DNA of 64,000 nucleotides. Origin: Monarcha castaneiventris obscurior. Lineage: Eukaryota; Chordata; Aves; Passeriformes; Monarchidae. Position 1 is the stretch's first letter, and each line of letters begins with the position of its first letter. The stretch lies in assembly GCA_026261815.1 (NCBI GenBank), contig JAMPIT010000493.1, positions 1,019,001-1,083,000 on the forward strand, read 5' to 3'. Under the pieces are notes generated by a model. It did no database searches. It was given only the letters and a program-made list of their open reading frames with translations, and was not told where the DNA came from. Position numbers and translations under genes: made by a program. Positions 25,067 to 38,690 of the stretch are shown in pieces.

Positions 25067-28000
25067 TCTGAAAATGAATAGGAGAAAGCTGCCAAGCTGA
25101 TTTGTAGGTATTTGATTGTAGGCTGGCTGGGAGAAAAAAATGTATCTGAGAAACAGATGCAGTTCTTGCCTTCGTCAGGGATGATCTTATCAGGAAAGAC
25201 AAGAACACTGGTGCAGCTGTGGCAGGTCCTAAAGGGGCCTTGCCTGGAAAGCAAATGTAATTCATGTCATTCACTTCAAAAAAAGCTGAACTCAGAAGGA
25301 ACTGGGTGTAGGAAGTGGCTCACAGGATGAGCAGTTTCGGCTATGCCTGTGCACAAGTGTAATGTGGTGTGGAAGTAACCGCAGCTCTTCCTTGGTGGAG
25401 AGCAAAGCTTGCTTGGTTCAGGGCCTCGTGTGGGGAGAGCAGCTGGGAGAGACAGCAGCTGGGGGTATGCACCTCTCCATTCCATCCTGTGAGGGTATTC
25501 CCGTGTCTCTTCATTCCCTGCCTGCCAGCAAGGACCTAAGAAAACTCCTGGCAGAGCCCCAGGCTCCGCAGCAGTGCCAGCTGAGGAGGTGGCACCGCAC
25601 TATGGGCACACAGCTGCTCCTCATGGGCTTTAGGGCACCAAACACTTCCTGCACTGGGGGCACACAACCCACAGGTGGGCAGGAGCTGCTTCACGTTTCA
25701 GAGCAGCCAGATGGGTAGAGAAGGCGCCCTGACCCTTTGTCAGCTCACCAAGTGGCCCAGCCCACCTCTGTTTCTGCAGGATTTGGGGGTGTCTGAGCCT
25801 TTCTGTGCGTGCCCAGGCATCCCAGTGTCCCCTGTCTGCTGAGGGCTGAGAGGGAGGAGGCAGAGCCTTCTGCTGCTGGTCCACAGGATGCTGTAAATCT
25901 TGAGGAGCTGCTGCTGTGAAGCCCTTCACAGCACCAAACCTGCTGTCTATTGAGAAAAGCCAATACCCTTCTGTCTGTCAGATGGCACTTAACCGCCGCT
26001 GTTATTCTAGATGAGTGAACACTTGTGTTATATTTTCCAATAGCAAAAACTGGGGTCAGCAGGGTGTCTGCTGTTTTAGCCAAATCCAGATGGGGTTTTC
26101 CTATAAACAAGTGCACACAGAATATTTATACAGGCGATGGCACCTGACGCCTTAACACTTAGGCCATCCTATTGAGTAGCCACTCATACTATAAGTCACT
26201 TCAGTGCATTAAGTAAATATTTTAATATAGCCATGTCACTGTTTATTATATAATGGCGGGGGCCCAAATCTTGCCTAATGCTTGGTTAAAAAGTCAGTTT
26301 ACACCATCCTTTACAGTGAATCAAAGAATGCATAAACGGGGCTCTTTTGTTACTCAGAGCTCTGTTTACTTTACTTTTCTGTAAACCTTTCGAAACACTT
26401 GCTTACAAGAGCTGATAGAACCCAGATTTTCCCCAGGGACTGAGGTGTTCATGATGTCGGGAAGGTACCTCGCAGAGTAATCAATGGAGTTTCCACTGAG
26501 CAACCCCAAGCTCGTCCCTCACTATCTGTCCTTAGTTGTGGCTGGAAGCCAGCTCGGGGTGGCACAAAGGCTACTTGTGTCAGGGAGAGAAGCTCAGCAG
26601 CTCCTGCTGCAGCACAGGTATCTCTGACACACCTGGGGCCAGGTGCAGGTGGCAGCAGCAGCACAGAGCAGCATCTTTGGAGGCAGAGGTTCAGCCTGCA
26701 TCAGGAAAGGGTGTCTGGCTTCTCCTCCAGCTGAGGGACTGTGTGAGGTGGTGACCAGAGGGATGAATTCATCTCTTTTATCTATTGCCTTCTTCCTTCA
26801 CTTGCCCTCTCAGTCTCCCGCTGCCTCTCCCAGTGCACACCGTTCTCTGCTTCACCCTGCAGCGGTTTGCTGAGTTCAGTTTTGTTTGGGGTCAGGAGCC
26901 ACGTGTGGGTCTTATCTAAGATCAGGGATCACAGGATCCCCTTGACAACACAAACTAGAGACTGGGGACTTCAAAGGTCCATCACAGGTTCTGGCTCAGA
27001 AGGATTTGGGATGTTGCAGAGGATCGTGTGCTCCTCTCAGCCCCGCTCACCCCTGTGTGCCCCACACTTCGGTTCTCTGCATCCAACCCTAGTTCCACTT
27101 CCAGCAGGGGAGAAACTTGCCCTGAGCAGGACATGCATGGTTCTTGGGAGGCACTAAGTAATGCAAGAGAGTCCCCCAGGGCAGTGCCCACCAGTCCCAG
27201 CTTGCCCTCAGCTCTTCTTGTACTTCTCCCAAGACCCTGGGCCTCAGAACAGCAGCCAAGCCTCTGCTGGGGTGAGCTTAGGACACAGGAAAAGCCTGTC
27301 TGTACCCAGCCTGGCTTTGCCCTGCACTGACATGCAGATTGTCCCAGAGAAAGGAAGGCTGGAGAGGAAGATGACAGAGATTTGGGAAGGTTGTGCCTCC
27401 CTGTCCCTAACTCACCAGCTGTCCATGTGCTTGGAAGAGGCCATGGGTGCTCTGAGCTAGTGCAGGACTGGCACGGAGGGGTTTGGGATGGCGGATTCTC
27501 CTGTAGAGGTTTTCAGCTGGTTAGGGGGGTTCAGCTTCACAGGGAGTGGGATGAGCCATGTGCACACCCCTGGAGCTGATGGCAGTACCTGGAGCTGCCT
27601 TGCAGGGCTTCCCCTTGCAGACAGACAGTGGGGTTTGCAAAATGATCGTGGCACAGTGCTGGGCTCAGCTCACCTGTGAAAGGCAAGTGATTGCTGCCAG
27701 GGAGGAGATGCGGGCCTGGGGGAGAAAATGGGTGATGAAAAACAAGCGAGCACACCCTGGTGGCCTCTGTGTTCCCCTCTGGGCTCGTCCCTGGGAGCCC
27801 CTGGCTGTGGAGCACCTCTGTTCCCCACAAAGCTTCATCTGCACCAGGAGAGGACAGGCCTGCAGAGCATCGGGGAGGATGCAGGATGTGCTGTCACGGG
27901 GTCAGTCCCAAGGGACAAAGGGACCATGAAAGAGGGGACAGGAGAGGGCCAGGCTGCAGGAGGCAGCAGGACTCATGATGGCCCGGGCTGGCTGGCTCTG

Positions 28001-29759
28001 AACACGGCAGGGTGCTTTAGGTAGGAAGGGAATCCCTCCTCAGGCCAGCTGTTTGTGGCTGGGCCATGAGCACCCACGGGGAGTCCTGATGCTTCTCGCT
28101 GGCTGCTCCATCCAGCATCTGCTTTTGGTTACTCTGCCAGAGCAACAAGCCTGTGTGTAATTTTAAAGCATTGGTTCTGGGTCTGATATGAATCAGAAAG
28201 TCACCCCCCTGTGAGTTTCTAAGGTAACCATCCTCCCCTATGCCAGTGGTTACAGCACTTAGCACCTCGGGTCCCTGGAAGGTGAGATGGGAGCTTTGGG
28301 GATAGCCAGACCTGGAGCTTGAGGCTGCAGGTGGGTCCTTGAGCCCTTTTGGATGGGCAAAGGGATGGCAGGAGGGGAAGGGTCTCAGCCCCCCAGGAGC
28401 AGCACAGGGCACTGAGCTGCCCTCTCAGCTCAGTGTGGGCTTTGCTGCCCTCCCAGGGCTCAGCCTGCTCCGTGCTGCTGCCCACGGCAGGGACACAACT
28501 TCCTGGGAAACAGCTCAGCTTTGTGCTCCCAGGGGGTGCATGCATGAGCACAGAAACCCACAGCTCCCTCGCAGACCCGTTCAGATTGTGTATTTCAGCT
28601 AGCCTGGGGCGGTGAAGGACGGAGCTACTATCTTTGAAGACAAAACGCTGCAAGTGATGCTGCATTAGTGAGGGCCAAAGTACAGCTGGCTGAGAGCTGT
28701 CCAAGGATTTTTCTCAGCACAGAGCAGCCTGGGCACAAACAGCACCTGTGTCCCCCTCCTGCTGCAGGGACCCCACCCCAAACCCAAAGCTGTACTTTCA
28801 CACAGTCTGCCTGCTGTGGGCAGCGAGGTGAGGGTGACACCTGGAGCACCAGCACCAGTGCCTGCCGTGGCCCCAGGCAGCTCACTCAGGTCTGGGAGCA
28901 GCAGGACAGAGATCACCCTGCCCCTGCAGGAACGCTGGGGAGGACAGCAGTGACAGTCCGGGTACCCTGCAGCCAGCCCCTGGCCCTGAGCCCACCCTCA
29001 GCTTCCTCGTCAGCAGGAGCTCCAACACCCTTACTGACCCTCTCGTCCCGTTGCCAGAACACCAGTCCCACCAGCAGCACCTGGGGATGGGTGAGGATGG
29101 GCTCTTACCCTGCTGCCTCCCTCCCCTGCCATGTGTGGACTGCAGCTGGAGTGGTGGAGTGTGAATTCTGAATCCCCTGGGTCTCTGGCCCCTGTAATAC
29201 ATTGTTCTCCATTTCCCCCAGGGCAGCCTTGTTCCATTGGATAATTCGAAAGTATTTATCTGTGTCATATTAAGACCCATTTGGGATAATTGTGAAATTG
29301 GCAGCCCTGGCCCTCCTTTGTTTAGACCAGGGTATAATTTGGTTAATGTTATTGTTTTTTTTAACTTTGCCACAAGAAGGCGGAAATTTAGATTCCATTA
29401 TTTAGCAAGTAGCTCTGAGGAATGTCCTTTGGCAGCAGGGACCTGCAGTGGGGCCACAGAGCTCCTCACAGCCTTGGAGCATTTAGTGGGCACCTTGAGC
29501 CTCAGCCAGGCCTCAAGAGCCTTAGCCACAAATCTCCATCCTTTCCTGATCTGTGTTCCTCCCCGCTGCCTGCTCTCCATTGGACCAGACTGGAGAGGCT
29601 GTCACACTGATTTGTTTGAGACAGGGACTATGCCAGTGGCTTAATTGGGGTCAAAAGGCAGGTCAGCCTCACTGAGCACCTGGTCCCGGCCACAAGGATG
29701 TGGCTGGAGGAGAGCACGGAATGCTCAGGGACCTTTCTCACCCTGAGTCTGTTTCTAAC
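25067..29759. other. Unique non-coding DNA
   Basis: No gene recognised. Two AT-rich islands stand out, 26120-26420 and 29215-29410, with the look of conserved non-coding elements (low GC, few CpG, motif-dense). The rest is unremarkable. Confidence 0.4.
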
Positions 29760-30070
29760 CCTCTGTGCCTCAGAGCCTCCTTGAACCAGGCTAAGCATTT
29801 CCGAGTTTAACACCTTGTGATTCTTCCCTGAATGTGTCTGAATGCCTTTGGGACCATCCAACCCTTTGGCATGTGCAGCATTCTGCAGCAGAGAGCTCCA
29901 CAGCTTAACTTTGCAGTGGGTGAGAAAATCTCTGCTTTTGTCTTCTTTAAATCTCAGGTGCTTCCTTGGTTCTTCCCAGTTCCTGCAGTGAGCAATCATT
30001 TCTCATCCCTGCTGTTTGGACCACTCCTGACTGGGCAGTCCTTCAGACTGAGGTTTCCTTCCCTAGCCTT
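29760..30070 (-). repeat. Old, diverged CR1-like LINE fragment
   Basis: On the + strand the series gagagctccacagcttaac, gggtgagaaaatctctgctt and gttcctgcagtgagcaatc follows the antisense layout of ancient amniote CR1/L3-like tails (a short first-residue block, then the ORF2 tail), but is strongly diverged. It is much older than the other CR1 pieces here. Limits are approximate. Confidence 0.55.
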
Positions 30071-30238
30071 CTCCTTCCAAACTAAGGGTCCCAGCCCATT
30101 TCACCTCTATTTGGTCATCGTTGTTGGTCTTTGTGGACTGTTTTTCCCCACAGACTTTACTTTTCATTTGCATTTTTATCACTTGGCTACTCAGTATCAG
30201 AATATCCTTCTGTAGCTTTCCATGTGAGACATTTTTTT

Positions 30239-30345
30239 CATGGAATCATAGAACCACAGAATGGTTTGGGTTGGGAGGAACCTTAAAGATCATCTCATTC
30301 CACCCCACTTCCGCTACACCAAATTGCTCCAAGCCCCATCCAACT
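30239..30345 (-). repeat. CR1 LINE, short 3' end (antisense)
   Basis: Starts with the inverted CR1 terminus atggaatcatagaaccacag and continues through ggtttgggttgggaggaacc and aaattgctccaagccccatc. Only about 105 bp remain; this is a strongly 5'-truncated insertion close to the older fragment upstream. Confidence 0.93.
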
Positions 30346-31984
30346 GAATAATTAGACATTAGTAGGAAAATTCCTCTGTCTCTCTATCTTGATCATCACA
30401 TTGACCAGCACAAGCCCTGGCACATTTTCCTGATTTTGCCTTCATTAAAGCAAACCTAACCCATGCTCCTTATTTCTAAATACTCATATTCTATCACAGC
30501 CTTTTCAGCAGCTTTCGGTGAGGAAACTTCTTAGAAATGTTCTGACAATCCAAGACCACTCAAGACACCTTTACCCAGGTGCCTTAAAATAGTTCTGAGG
30601 CATGAGGCACCGTGAAAGCCACTTGGACTACACTAACTCTTCATTCTGGTTCCCTCAGCATGGCCAGAGCTCTGGGCCACCCATTCTGTCGTTCCTCTCT
30701 CTTGCTGAACCTGGCTGCACTGCTGATGTCTTTGGTGCTGAGATCCCACTTGGTCGTGGTTGGGGAAGGTGAAATATGTTGATGAGAGTTGTGGTGTGGG
30801 GATGGGGACCATTGGTATAGTGCTGTTGCCTCAGACAAAGTCATAGCTGGTAAACCTCTGGGCAATTTGAGGAGACTGGGGAGATTTCCTTTCTCACCCC
30901 TAAACACTGCAGCATTCTTGCCAGGATACAGCAAAACCAGCAATGGAGACACTTCAGCACATCCTGTGCTGTGTGTCCTCCCCAAGCCAGGCTCAGCTCC
31001 TCCAGAAAGGACATTCCACCAGGCATCTGGATACTGGGTATCTGTCCTTGCACCACTGTGGGATAACAATTATTTTCTCTTTCTGTCATGAGTGTTACTC
31101 AGGAAGAAAGAGATCAGTAACTCCTGTGCAGCTTTACTCTGTCCCCTGATCATTGCCCACACAGGCAGGGAAATGATTTCTTGGGTGTTTCAGAGAGTCG
31201 TGGCTCATGGTCAGTGAAATAAGAGGGACCAGCCATAAGATTTGCAACTCAGCCTGGGGTCTCAGTTAATGCCAAGCCTTGCCTCTTGCAATAACCCCAC
31301 CTGTACTTACCTAAACATGGCCCTTTTTGAGCACAGGCCTGGTGCTTTGAGTCTGGGTGATTTTGCAGATAAATTTAGACTGCAGGATATATTAAAATTT
31401 CTAGCCAGTAGGAGAGTTTCGTTCTTGAGCAGCCCTCCAAACCAGAAAGTAGGGGCAAGGAGCCTGGGCTGTTTGTAGATGGAACTTGATAAGTTAATGG
31501 AAGGGATTTCATGACATGACAGAAATGATCCTAGAGTGAAAAATTAAGTCATGGGATAATGGGCCTTGAATGTTTAATCTGTTTGCATCTCTGGAAACAC
31601 GCTTTTAAAAAGAGCGATTCTTCAGTTCTTGATACTCTTTATTGCACTGTGGTTTATCATCCCGAGCTCTGAGTTGCCTAAAGGAACCACACATTTTCTT
31701 TCCTCCTGGTGCAGCCTTGGCTTTTGGGATGGAGAGGGGAGCTTGCTTTCTTCCATAGCATTTTGGGATCTCCCATAGCTATGGGCTCTGGATCTGCTGT
31801 GCTGCTGCTGTCGTGTCCGAGCACTCCTGTGTGAGGCACCTTGCCCACAGTGAGATGTTTCTTGGGCCTGGAGCCTTTCTCTCTTGGCTGGACTGTCAGG
31901 ACCACCTGCATTTTTTCCTTCTTTTATGGGATGAAGTGGGTGTTCACCTGGGCTCACCCAGGAGTTTCACTTTTAAAAGCCCTG
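30346..31984. other. Unique non-coding DNA
   Basis: No gene or repeat recognised; mildly AT-rich around 31480-31620. Confidence 0.4.
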
Positions 31985-32280
31985 TGGGTGTGGGGAGAAC
32001 AGGTGGATGTTTAACTCCTTTGGTCTTTGAGAGAAAAGGCTGAGACAGTTGGGGTTGTTCAGCCTGGGGAAGAGAAGCTTTGGGGTGACCTAACTGTGGC
32101 CTTTCAATGTCTGAAGGGACCTGCAAGAGAGATGGACAGAAACTATTTACAAGGGCCTGGAGTGACAGGACAAGGAGAAATGGCCTTAAACTGACAGAGA
32201 GTAGGTTTAAGTTAGATATTAGGAAGAAATTCTACCCTGTGAGGATGGTGAGGGTAGTTGCAGCAATGCATTTTTCAGAA
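31985..32280 (+). repeat. CR1 LINE, internal 3' fragment
   Basis: Sense-orientation CR1 ORF2-tail text: gttgttcagcctggggaaga, gaaggcttt-type block, aatggccttaaactgacag and ttagatattaggaagaaatt. The copy stops before the usual 3' terminus, so it is broken at both ends. Confidence 0.88.
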
Positions 32281-34389
32281 AATGGACTGCTCTTGTGAAC
32301 TCTGTAGGGCTCAGTCCTTATCCAGCTGGGCAGCACAGACACTGGAGAGGGAATCCCCTCACAGCACAGCTCCAGTCCTGGTGTGCCCTGCAGTCAAAGT
32401 CCTGCTCCCAGCACTGCTGACCTCTGTGGGCTTAGTGGAGAACAAATGGCTGGCTCTGGAGCAAAGTGCTGTGGAGCAGATCTGAAGGCTGAGCTGAGCA
32501 TTGTCCCTTCTCCTTCCCTTTGGACCTGCCACACAGCTGGAGGCACTTTCTAACGAGTCTTCTCCACATTAAAGTGTGTTTTGATGTCATCAGTGGACAC
32601 AAGCACCGGTTTCTCTCAGGGGATTTCCCATTAGAAGTACTTACCTGGCAGCTCTGTTAATGTGTGCTGTCCCAGTGGGTGGCACAGGATGCACACCAAA
32701 CCTCTGCCTTGCTCTCTCCCACTTCTCACCTGGGCTTTTTTGCCCTGTCCCGTGTCAGCAGTCGAGGGCAAGAGACAGAGGTCTGGCCAAGAACAGTTTC
32801 ACTGAACCCTAAGCAAGGGTAGGACAGGCTCTACAAAGATCAGCAGCTGCTCCTCCTTTCCTGGCCACTTGCTTTCTGGGGTAGCCAAAGGAAGAGAGAC
32901 TCTAGGTCAGCAGCCTGCAGAGTTGGACATGACCCCTGTCACCAGAGTTTTTGTTCAGGGTTCAGACCCACAGGCACTGGGCTGGAGAGGTGGAATGGCA
33001 CCACACACCCAGGGCTGAGCACTGGCTCAGGTCAGTCCCTGAGTTAGTACTAACACACCCCACGGGCACGAGTCCTCTGCCAGCAGTCTGGGACCTTTCC
33101 CAAAGCCCTGCTGGGTCAGTCTGTGGCCTTTCCCACCCACTGAACGCTCCCTCTGCCAACTCAAGCTGGCGAGGCCCCTGTGCTGGGCAGTGGGACCGTC
33201 CGAGGCTGGAGAGCTCGTCCTGCCCCCAGCTCCTCTCCCGTTTGAGACCCGCCCTCACCACTTTATTAATAGTGTTTGTCCCTGTGTCGTTTGTTCCTTC
33301 CCCTCCTCTGGCATCTGATGAAGAGGCATGGGTCCAGTTTGTGCTCATTTTCCGTTTCAAATCTCTGCCATATTTTCTCTCTTTTAGAAAGATTCTGCTG
33401 ATTGCATTTCTAAAATGTAGCAAAATAAGGAAGACAAAGATCAGACATAACCACAAATGCTGCAAAATTAGGACACAGTTTAATGCTGCAGCCATAACCA
33501 GGGACATCAGCATGACCTACAAGAGAAGCCAATGTTTTCCTGCAGAAGTGTGGGGAGGCAGCTGCTGGTAGGGGTGCAAGAATAACCAGAAGAGCCTTTG
33601 GGGTGACCAGTAACAGCTCAACCTGTCTGGTGACCACAGAGCCACAATCCACATGCAGGAACATTAAGTACCAGGGTCACTTCCAGAGACCAGGGATTCC
33701 CATTCCACTGGAAAAACCAAAATACACAAGTTTTTGGTTGGGGCTGGATTTAAACCAAATTCTGAAAACAATGCAGTTCCTTTGAATTAGGAGCATGGTT
33801 TGTCCTTTGTAACCAGCCCAGGTGGCACTGCCCCCAGCAGAAACAGCTCATTGTTAAGCATTTATAAATTAAACAGAATCAAATCAAATCATAGTTTAGA
33901 AAAAAGTACAATTTCTCTGAGAAGCTTCATTCTGCCCAGGCTGCTGGGGCAGGGCTGTCCACAGGTGATCACCCCTGCACCTGGTGTGATCCAAGCCCCA
34001 CCAGCCCCAGCACACAGCACTCATGAGTCAGACATGGAAAATTCACCAGATTAGCCTGAAAGCAGTTCTGCAAACAGAACAAACAGCAAGAACAAATCTG
34101 AGGCTGATAACTGCTTTTTGAGCCTTTTCAGCACACTTAGAACAGTACTGCTTATTTTAAGATTTTTAAGTTTATTTTAAGATTACTTTAAAAACTACAA
34201 GTATGGTCCAGATTCATAAGGAGATGTTTTATCTAACTCAGAACTATCTGCATATGTTGTCCAGTTAGGTTCTAGCAGTATTTTTAGCAGAGTGTTTCTC
34301 CATGGAAATAACCCTGGGCATGAGAGCAGGACTGAGGACTGATGGCAAATGCCAGGTAGCCCATGAACTTCAATCCTTAAATGCTTCTA
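32281..34389. other. Unique non-coding DNA
   Basis: No gene recognised. A minus-strand frame at 32962-33513 begins with a hydrophobic stretch, but no family or splice evidence supports it. The interval 33380-33500 is AT-rich. Confidence 0.4.
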
Positions 34390-34710
34390 ATCATAGAATA
34401 ATATAACCACAGAATGGTTTGTGGTGGAAGGGACCTTAAAGCCCATCCATTTCCACCCCCTGCCATGAGCAGGGACACCTTCCACTATCTCAGGTTGCTC
34501 CAAGCCCCATCCAGCCTGGCCTTGGACACTTCCAGGGATGGGGCAGCCTGGGCAACCTGTGCCAGGGCCTCACCACCCCCACAGGGAAGAATTTTTTCCT
34601 ATTATCTGATCTAACCCTACTCTCTGTCAGATTGAAGCCCTTCCCCTTTGTCCTGTCACTCCAGGCTGTCATAAAGAGTATCTCTCCATCTTTCTTGCAG
34701 GCTCCCTTAA
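34390..34710 (-). repeat. CR1 LINE, 3' end (antisense)
   Basis: Begins with the inverted CR1 terminus (atcatagaata, ccacagaatgg) and carries the standard blocks gttgctccaagccccatcca, cctggccttggacacttcca and cctttgtcctgtcactccag. It is truncated at the CR1 5' side near 34.7 kb. Confidence 0.94.
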
Positions 34711-37700
34711 TCTTGAGCCTAATGCAGAAACCACAGCCCCAGCTGACAAAATTTGATGTGCTGGTAGCCCAGGGCTGGCCCATGGGCAGGACAAACCTGT
34801 GGGTGACTGTGGAGGTTTGTTCCACCTTCTCCATCCACTGTACCGCATTCCTGGGGCTGTAGGGAGTAGGGTTGTAGCTTTGGCCTTCTGGGTGTTCCAC
34901 CTCTGTCTCAGCGTGGAAAGAGGTTGTGAATGGGAGAGCAGGCTACCTGTAGGGCAAGGGACTGGCACAGCAGTCAGGGCTAAGCACAGGGCACTGGGGG
35001 AAATGCTGGAGTCCTCACAGAGTGGTATCGTGGGGCTTTAGGCAACACGTAGCCTGTGGGAAGGCTGAAGTCCCTGCCCTGTCTCTGCCATTCATGCCCT
35101 CAGTGTGATTGCCATGAGCAGCCCTGGATAAGGGCTGTGCAAAAGCAGGAGCTGAGATAGCTGGAGTGCTCAGGCTGCCTCACATCAACGTGATGGTTTG
35201 TCCTCTGTCTTGGACATCCAGAAGTGAAATTTTACTCCCATGGTTCCTGTAGTCTCTCTGCCCAGTCAGGCTCTGCTCCTTGTCCCAAAGCTTTCATTTC
35301 CACCCTCCATGGATGACTCTGCTTTTCCCCCTTTCCCTCCGGAGCGTTTGCTGTGTGTCTGGAGCATGGTGCAGTGCCCCAGCGCTATCGTGGCCATCCA
35401 TCCCTCACACCACCATCCATCCCTCACACCGTGCATGGCCCTGCTCCCCCTGCATGGTGCCAGGGGCTGGGGCTGCCTCTGTGCCAGCACAGGGGCAGTG
35501 GTGCTGTAAAAGAAGGCACCAACATTTGAGGGCGATGGGTGTAAAAGGAGGTCCCCTCTCCACTCTGTCTCTCCTCAGAGCCCATCTCCTCTGCCTGCCA
35601 ACACAGGGAGTGCTGGCTCGGTGAGACCTCTGAGCATGGTGCTGATCAGTCATTTTCACAAGATATTTTCCAAGATTCCCAGCTCTCTTGGACCACATGA
35701 TGCACAGGAGCTCAGATTTTTACTCCCAGTGACACCGATGCGCCCCTTCTGTTGCAGTGTGTGATGTGGGCAGGGCTTTGCTGGCTGTAAGGAGGTCAGG
35801 ACTGTGTTAAATACTCTTGGGAGCAAGAAAATAATCTTTTTTCAAGTTTCTGTGAATGAAAAGGCTTCAAACAAAACTGGGGCTGAACAGGGTTGAACAC
35901 CGTAGAATAATCCCTGGAAGTGGAACTCTGTCTCAGCTAATGCTACCCTCTACTATTTTCCACCACTTGAATCTTCTTACTATGCAAAAATGAAGGAGAA
36001 ATCCCTCCTCTTCAAAACAGCTCAGTGGGAGGGGGCTGAGGCCAGAGCTGAGATTCTCCCCTGAGAGCAGCCCCTACCCCTCATCATCCAGGCCAGGCTG
36101 GAGGCCAGGAGCTGTCCTGGATGAAGACAACTGACACTTCCCATCACGGGGCTCTTCATTGCTGTCTGAGGCCATATGGCCGCTGGGCAGCTTGGAGAAG
36201 ATATCAGGGCTGAGAATTTGGAGGCTGGGAAGGAGATTCTATCCTAAAACGCCTGGGGGTGCAAAGAGCTGGCAAAGCTCGCGGAGCGTGGGGATCACAC
36301 TGTGACCAAACACGGGCCGGGTTTGCCTCGAGTGAGGATTTTATGGCTCACACAGCTCTGTTCGCTGGGTCTTGGCACTGACCCCACGGAGGGGCTGCAC
36401 AAGAAGCAGGATAACTGGATTGTGGCAGGTTTCCTTGGTTCGTTTTCTGTTCTCTGGGAAAGCCCCCATCCAGGAGCTCCCCCTGCCCTGCAGCTCCTCT
36501 CTCAGAGCTGAAGTGGTGAGCAGGTCACTTCTCCAGGGCATGGGAGGAATGTGCAGATCTGTGGGAAATGGCCTGCGGGCTCCATGGCCCTCAGCACCAC
36601 CCGGGATGGGGCTTTCCGCATCCCTGAGGAGGCAGGAGGGAGTTCAGTGAGGGGAATCGTCCAACAGGGACACGGCCTGCAAGGCAAACCATGAGATAAT
36701 AGCAGTGGTGCATGCCCTGGCAGCCCAGGGAGGTCTCAGAGGAGACAAGGCCTCTTCTTCTGGGGTTAGGGGCAAGTGGTCAGAGTTGCCTTCTGCCTTG
36801 CCAAACCTGACATGGCTCTAAGGAGGACCAGACAGGATTCCTGCAGAGCTTGTGCACAGCAGGACTTGATCAGCATTTGCAAGAAGCCAGTGCAAATGCT
36901 CACGGGATATTTGCCCCCAGGAATCCAGAGCTACTCGTACTGCCTGAGCACTGTAAACACCAGCTAAAACACACCAAGTCCATGTTTAGGGAGATGCTTT
37001 TATCAGCAACATTCCTGCAGGCAGAAGCCCAGGAATACAAACACACCACAACAAACACGTGAAGAATTTGATAAGGCCGAACTGCATCTCTGAACATCTC
37101 TCTCCTGGTTTTTCTCTTTGTATATTTAAAGTTTTATGGTGGGTCACGATTGCTTAAGAGACACTGCACATGCATTAGAGCTAAATGTATTTACATCCAC
37201 TTCAACCTCCAGGAGAGTAAACAGCAAAACAGGGGCAGATTTGGGGGATCCAGCATATGAGGAAGTGTAAGCTCTGCTCATTCCCACCTTGGTGCATACA
37301 CGAGTGGCTCAGGGCAAAGCTGAGAAGGTGGAAGGTGAGGTGAGATGCATGGACAGGGAAGAACTATGCAGACCATCAAAGCAGGAACCCAAGCAGGACC
37401 CAGCCTCGTGAAAGTGTCATTCCTGAGGACATTTCTAGATGTTTGAAGCCAAGTGCACCTCGAGGTTTTGTGTCCAATCCTACACAGGCTCCAGGCAGGA
37501 GCCAGGGCCCTCAGTCCTGCAGAGATGCCCCAGGTCCAGCTACTGCAGGCTCTGCATCTGAACAGGGATCTCTCAGTGGGTGCTGGAGGCCTCTGCTCAG
37601 CCCCCAGGCTCAGCCCTGGAGCTCTGCTTCATGTCACACAGAGGAAGCAGTGTCTGTCCCTGTGTTAGATCCCAGAGAAGGGCTCAAGAGATGCTTGTTG

Positions 37701-38139
37701 AGCTCCAGCGAGTGGCACATCCTAGCTCTGGCACTTCCAGTACACACCTTGGCAGGAAGCTTGCTCCTGGAAACTTAAAAAAAATCATGATCCAGGATCT
37801 TGCTTGACATGTGGGGACCTGAGGTGTTAAGGGCATTGCTGAGACCTGGACAATTAATTTTTCAGTTTAGGAGTTTTCTAGCCAAAATAAATTCGTTTTC
37901 TGGAAGATGAGCTGCTGAAGCCAAAATTGTTCCTCAGGGAGATAAAGTTTTTCCCCACTTCTAAAAATAATTTTCAATTTCAGTGCTTTTTTTTTTCCTA
38001 AGAAAAAGTTAAAAAACTTTAAAAACATTTCAGAATTCTCCGGTTATCTTCCCTAGCAGTTCAGGCTCCAAACAGTCCGTGGTGTTTGTGGGCACTGGGG
38101 GACAGGGGAGCAGGGTAAGGGGAGATGGGGGGGCATGAT
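34711..38139. other. Unique non-coding DNA
   Basis: No gene recognised. A small direct repeat (ccatccctcacacc, twice) is at 35396-35430. The stretch 37080-37200 and the T/A-rich 37780-38040 are AT-rich and featureless. Confidence 0.4.
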
Positions 38140-38690
38140 CCAAGGGTGCCACTCCCTTGTGTCCTGTCCCTGCCACAAGGAGCAGAGATCGGTGCTGCCC
38201 CTGGGGAGGAGCTGCAGCCCCCAGGGAGGTCTGCCCTCAGTTTGCTCTGCTCCAGCTGAACATCCCCAGTGCCCTCAGGCACTCCTCATGTGGCCCCTCA
38301 AGGCCCTTCCCCATCTCTGTGTCCCTCATTCAGATGCTTTCTTAAAATCTTTAGGTCCTTCTTGGATCATGGCACCCAAAACTGCCCCAGCACTGGAGGT
38401 GAGGCCACATCAGTCCAGAGAAGAGTGGGACGATCCCCTCCTTCCCCTGGCTGGCCATGCTGGGCCTGGTGCCCCCCAGGACTGGGATAGCTCAGCCAGG
38501 GCACTGCTGGCTCAGATCCAGCTGGCCATGGACCAGCACCCCCAGGTCCCTTTCTGTGGTGCTGCTCTGCAGCCTCTCATTCCCCAGTCTGTCCATACAT
38601 CCAGCACTGCCCCACCCCAGTGCAACTTGGCATTTATCTTTGCTAAACTTCACACATTTGGTAGAATCATCCAAATCCCACCTGGGCCTT
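38140..38690 (-). repeat. CR1 LINE, ORF2 C-terminal part (antisense)
   Basis: The minus-strand translation of 38492-38690 gives the CR1 ORF2 tail: DDSTKCVKFSKDKCQVALGW, then DRLGNERLQSS, ERDLGVLVHGQLDLSQQCPG. The following minus-strand 350 bp (to 38140) is the CR1 tail without the terminal microsatellite. The element is broken and cannot encode an active reverse transcriptase. Confidence 0.93.

Noticed and set aside
32962..33513. 183-codon minus frame with a hydrophobic N-terminus
   Set aside because: The hydrophobic start comes from T-rich DNA on the + strand; the rest is compositionally random and there is no splice or promoter support.
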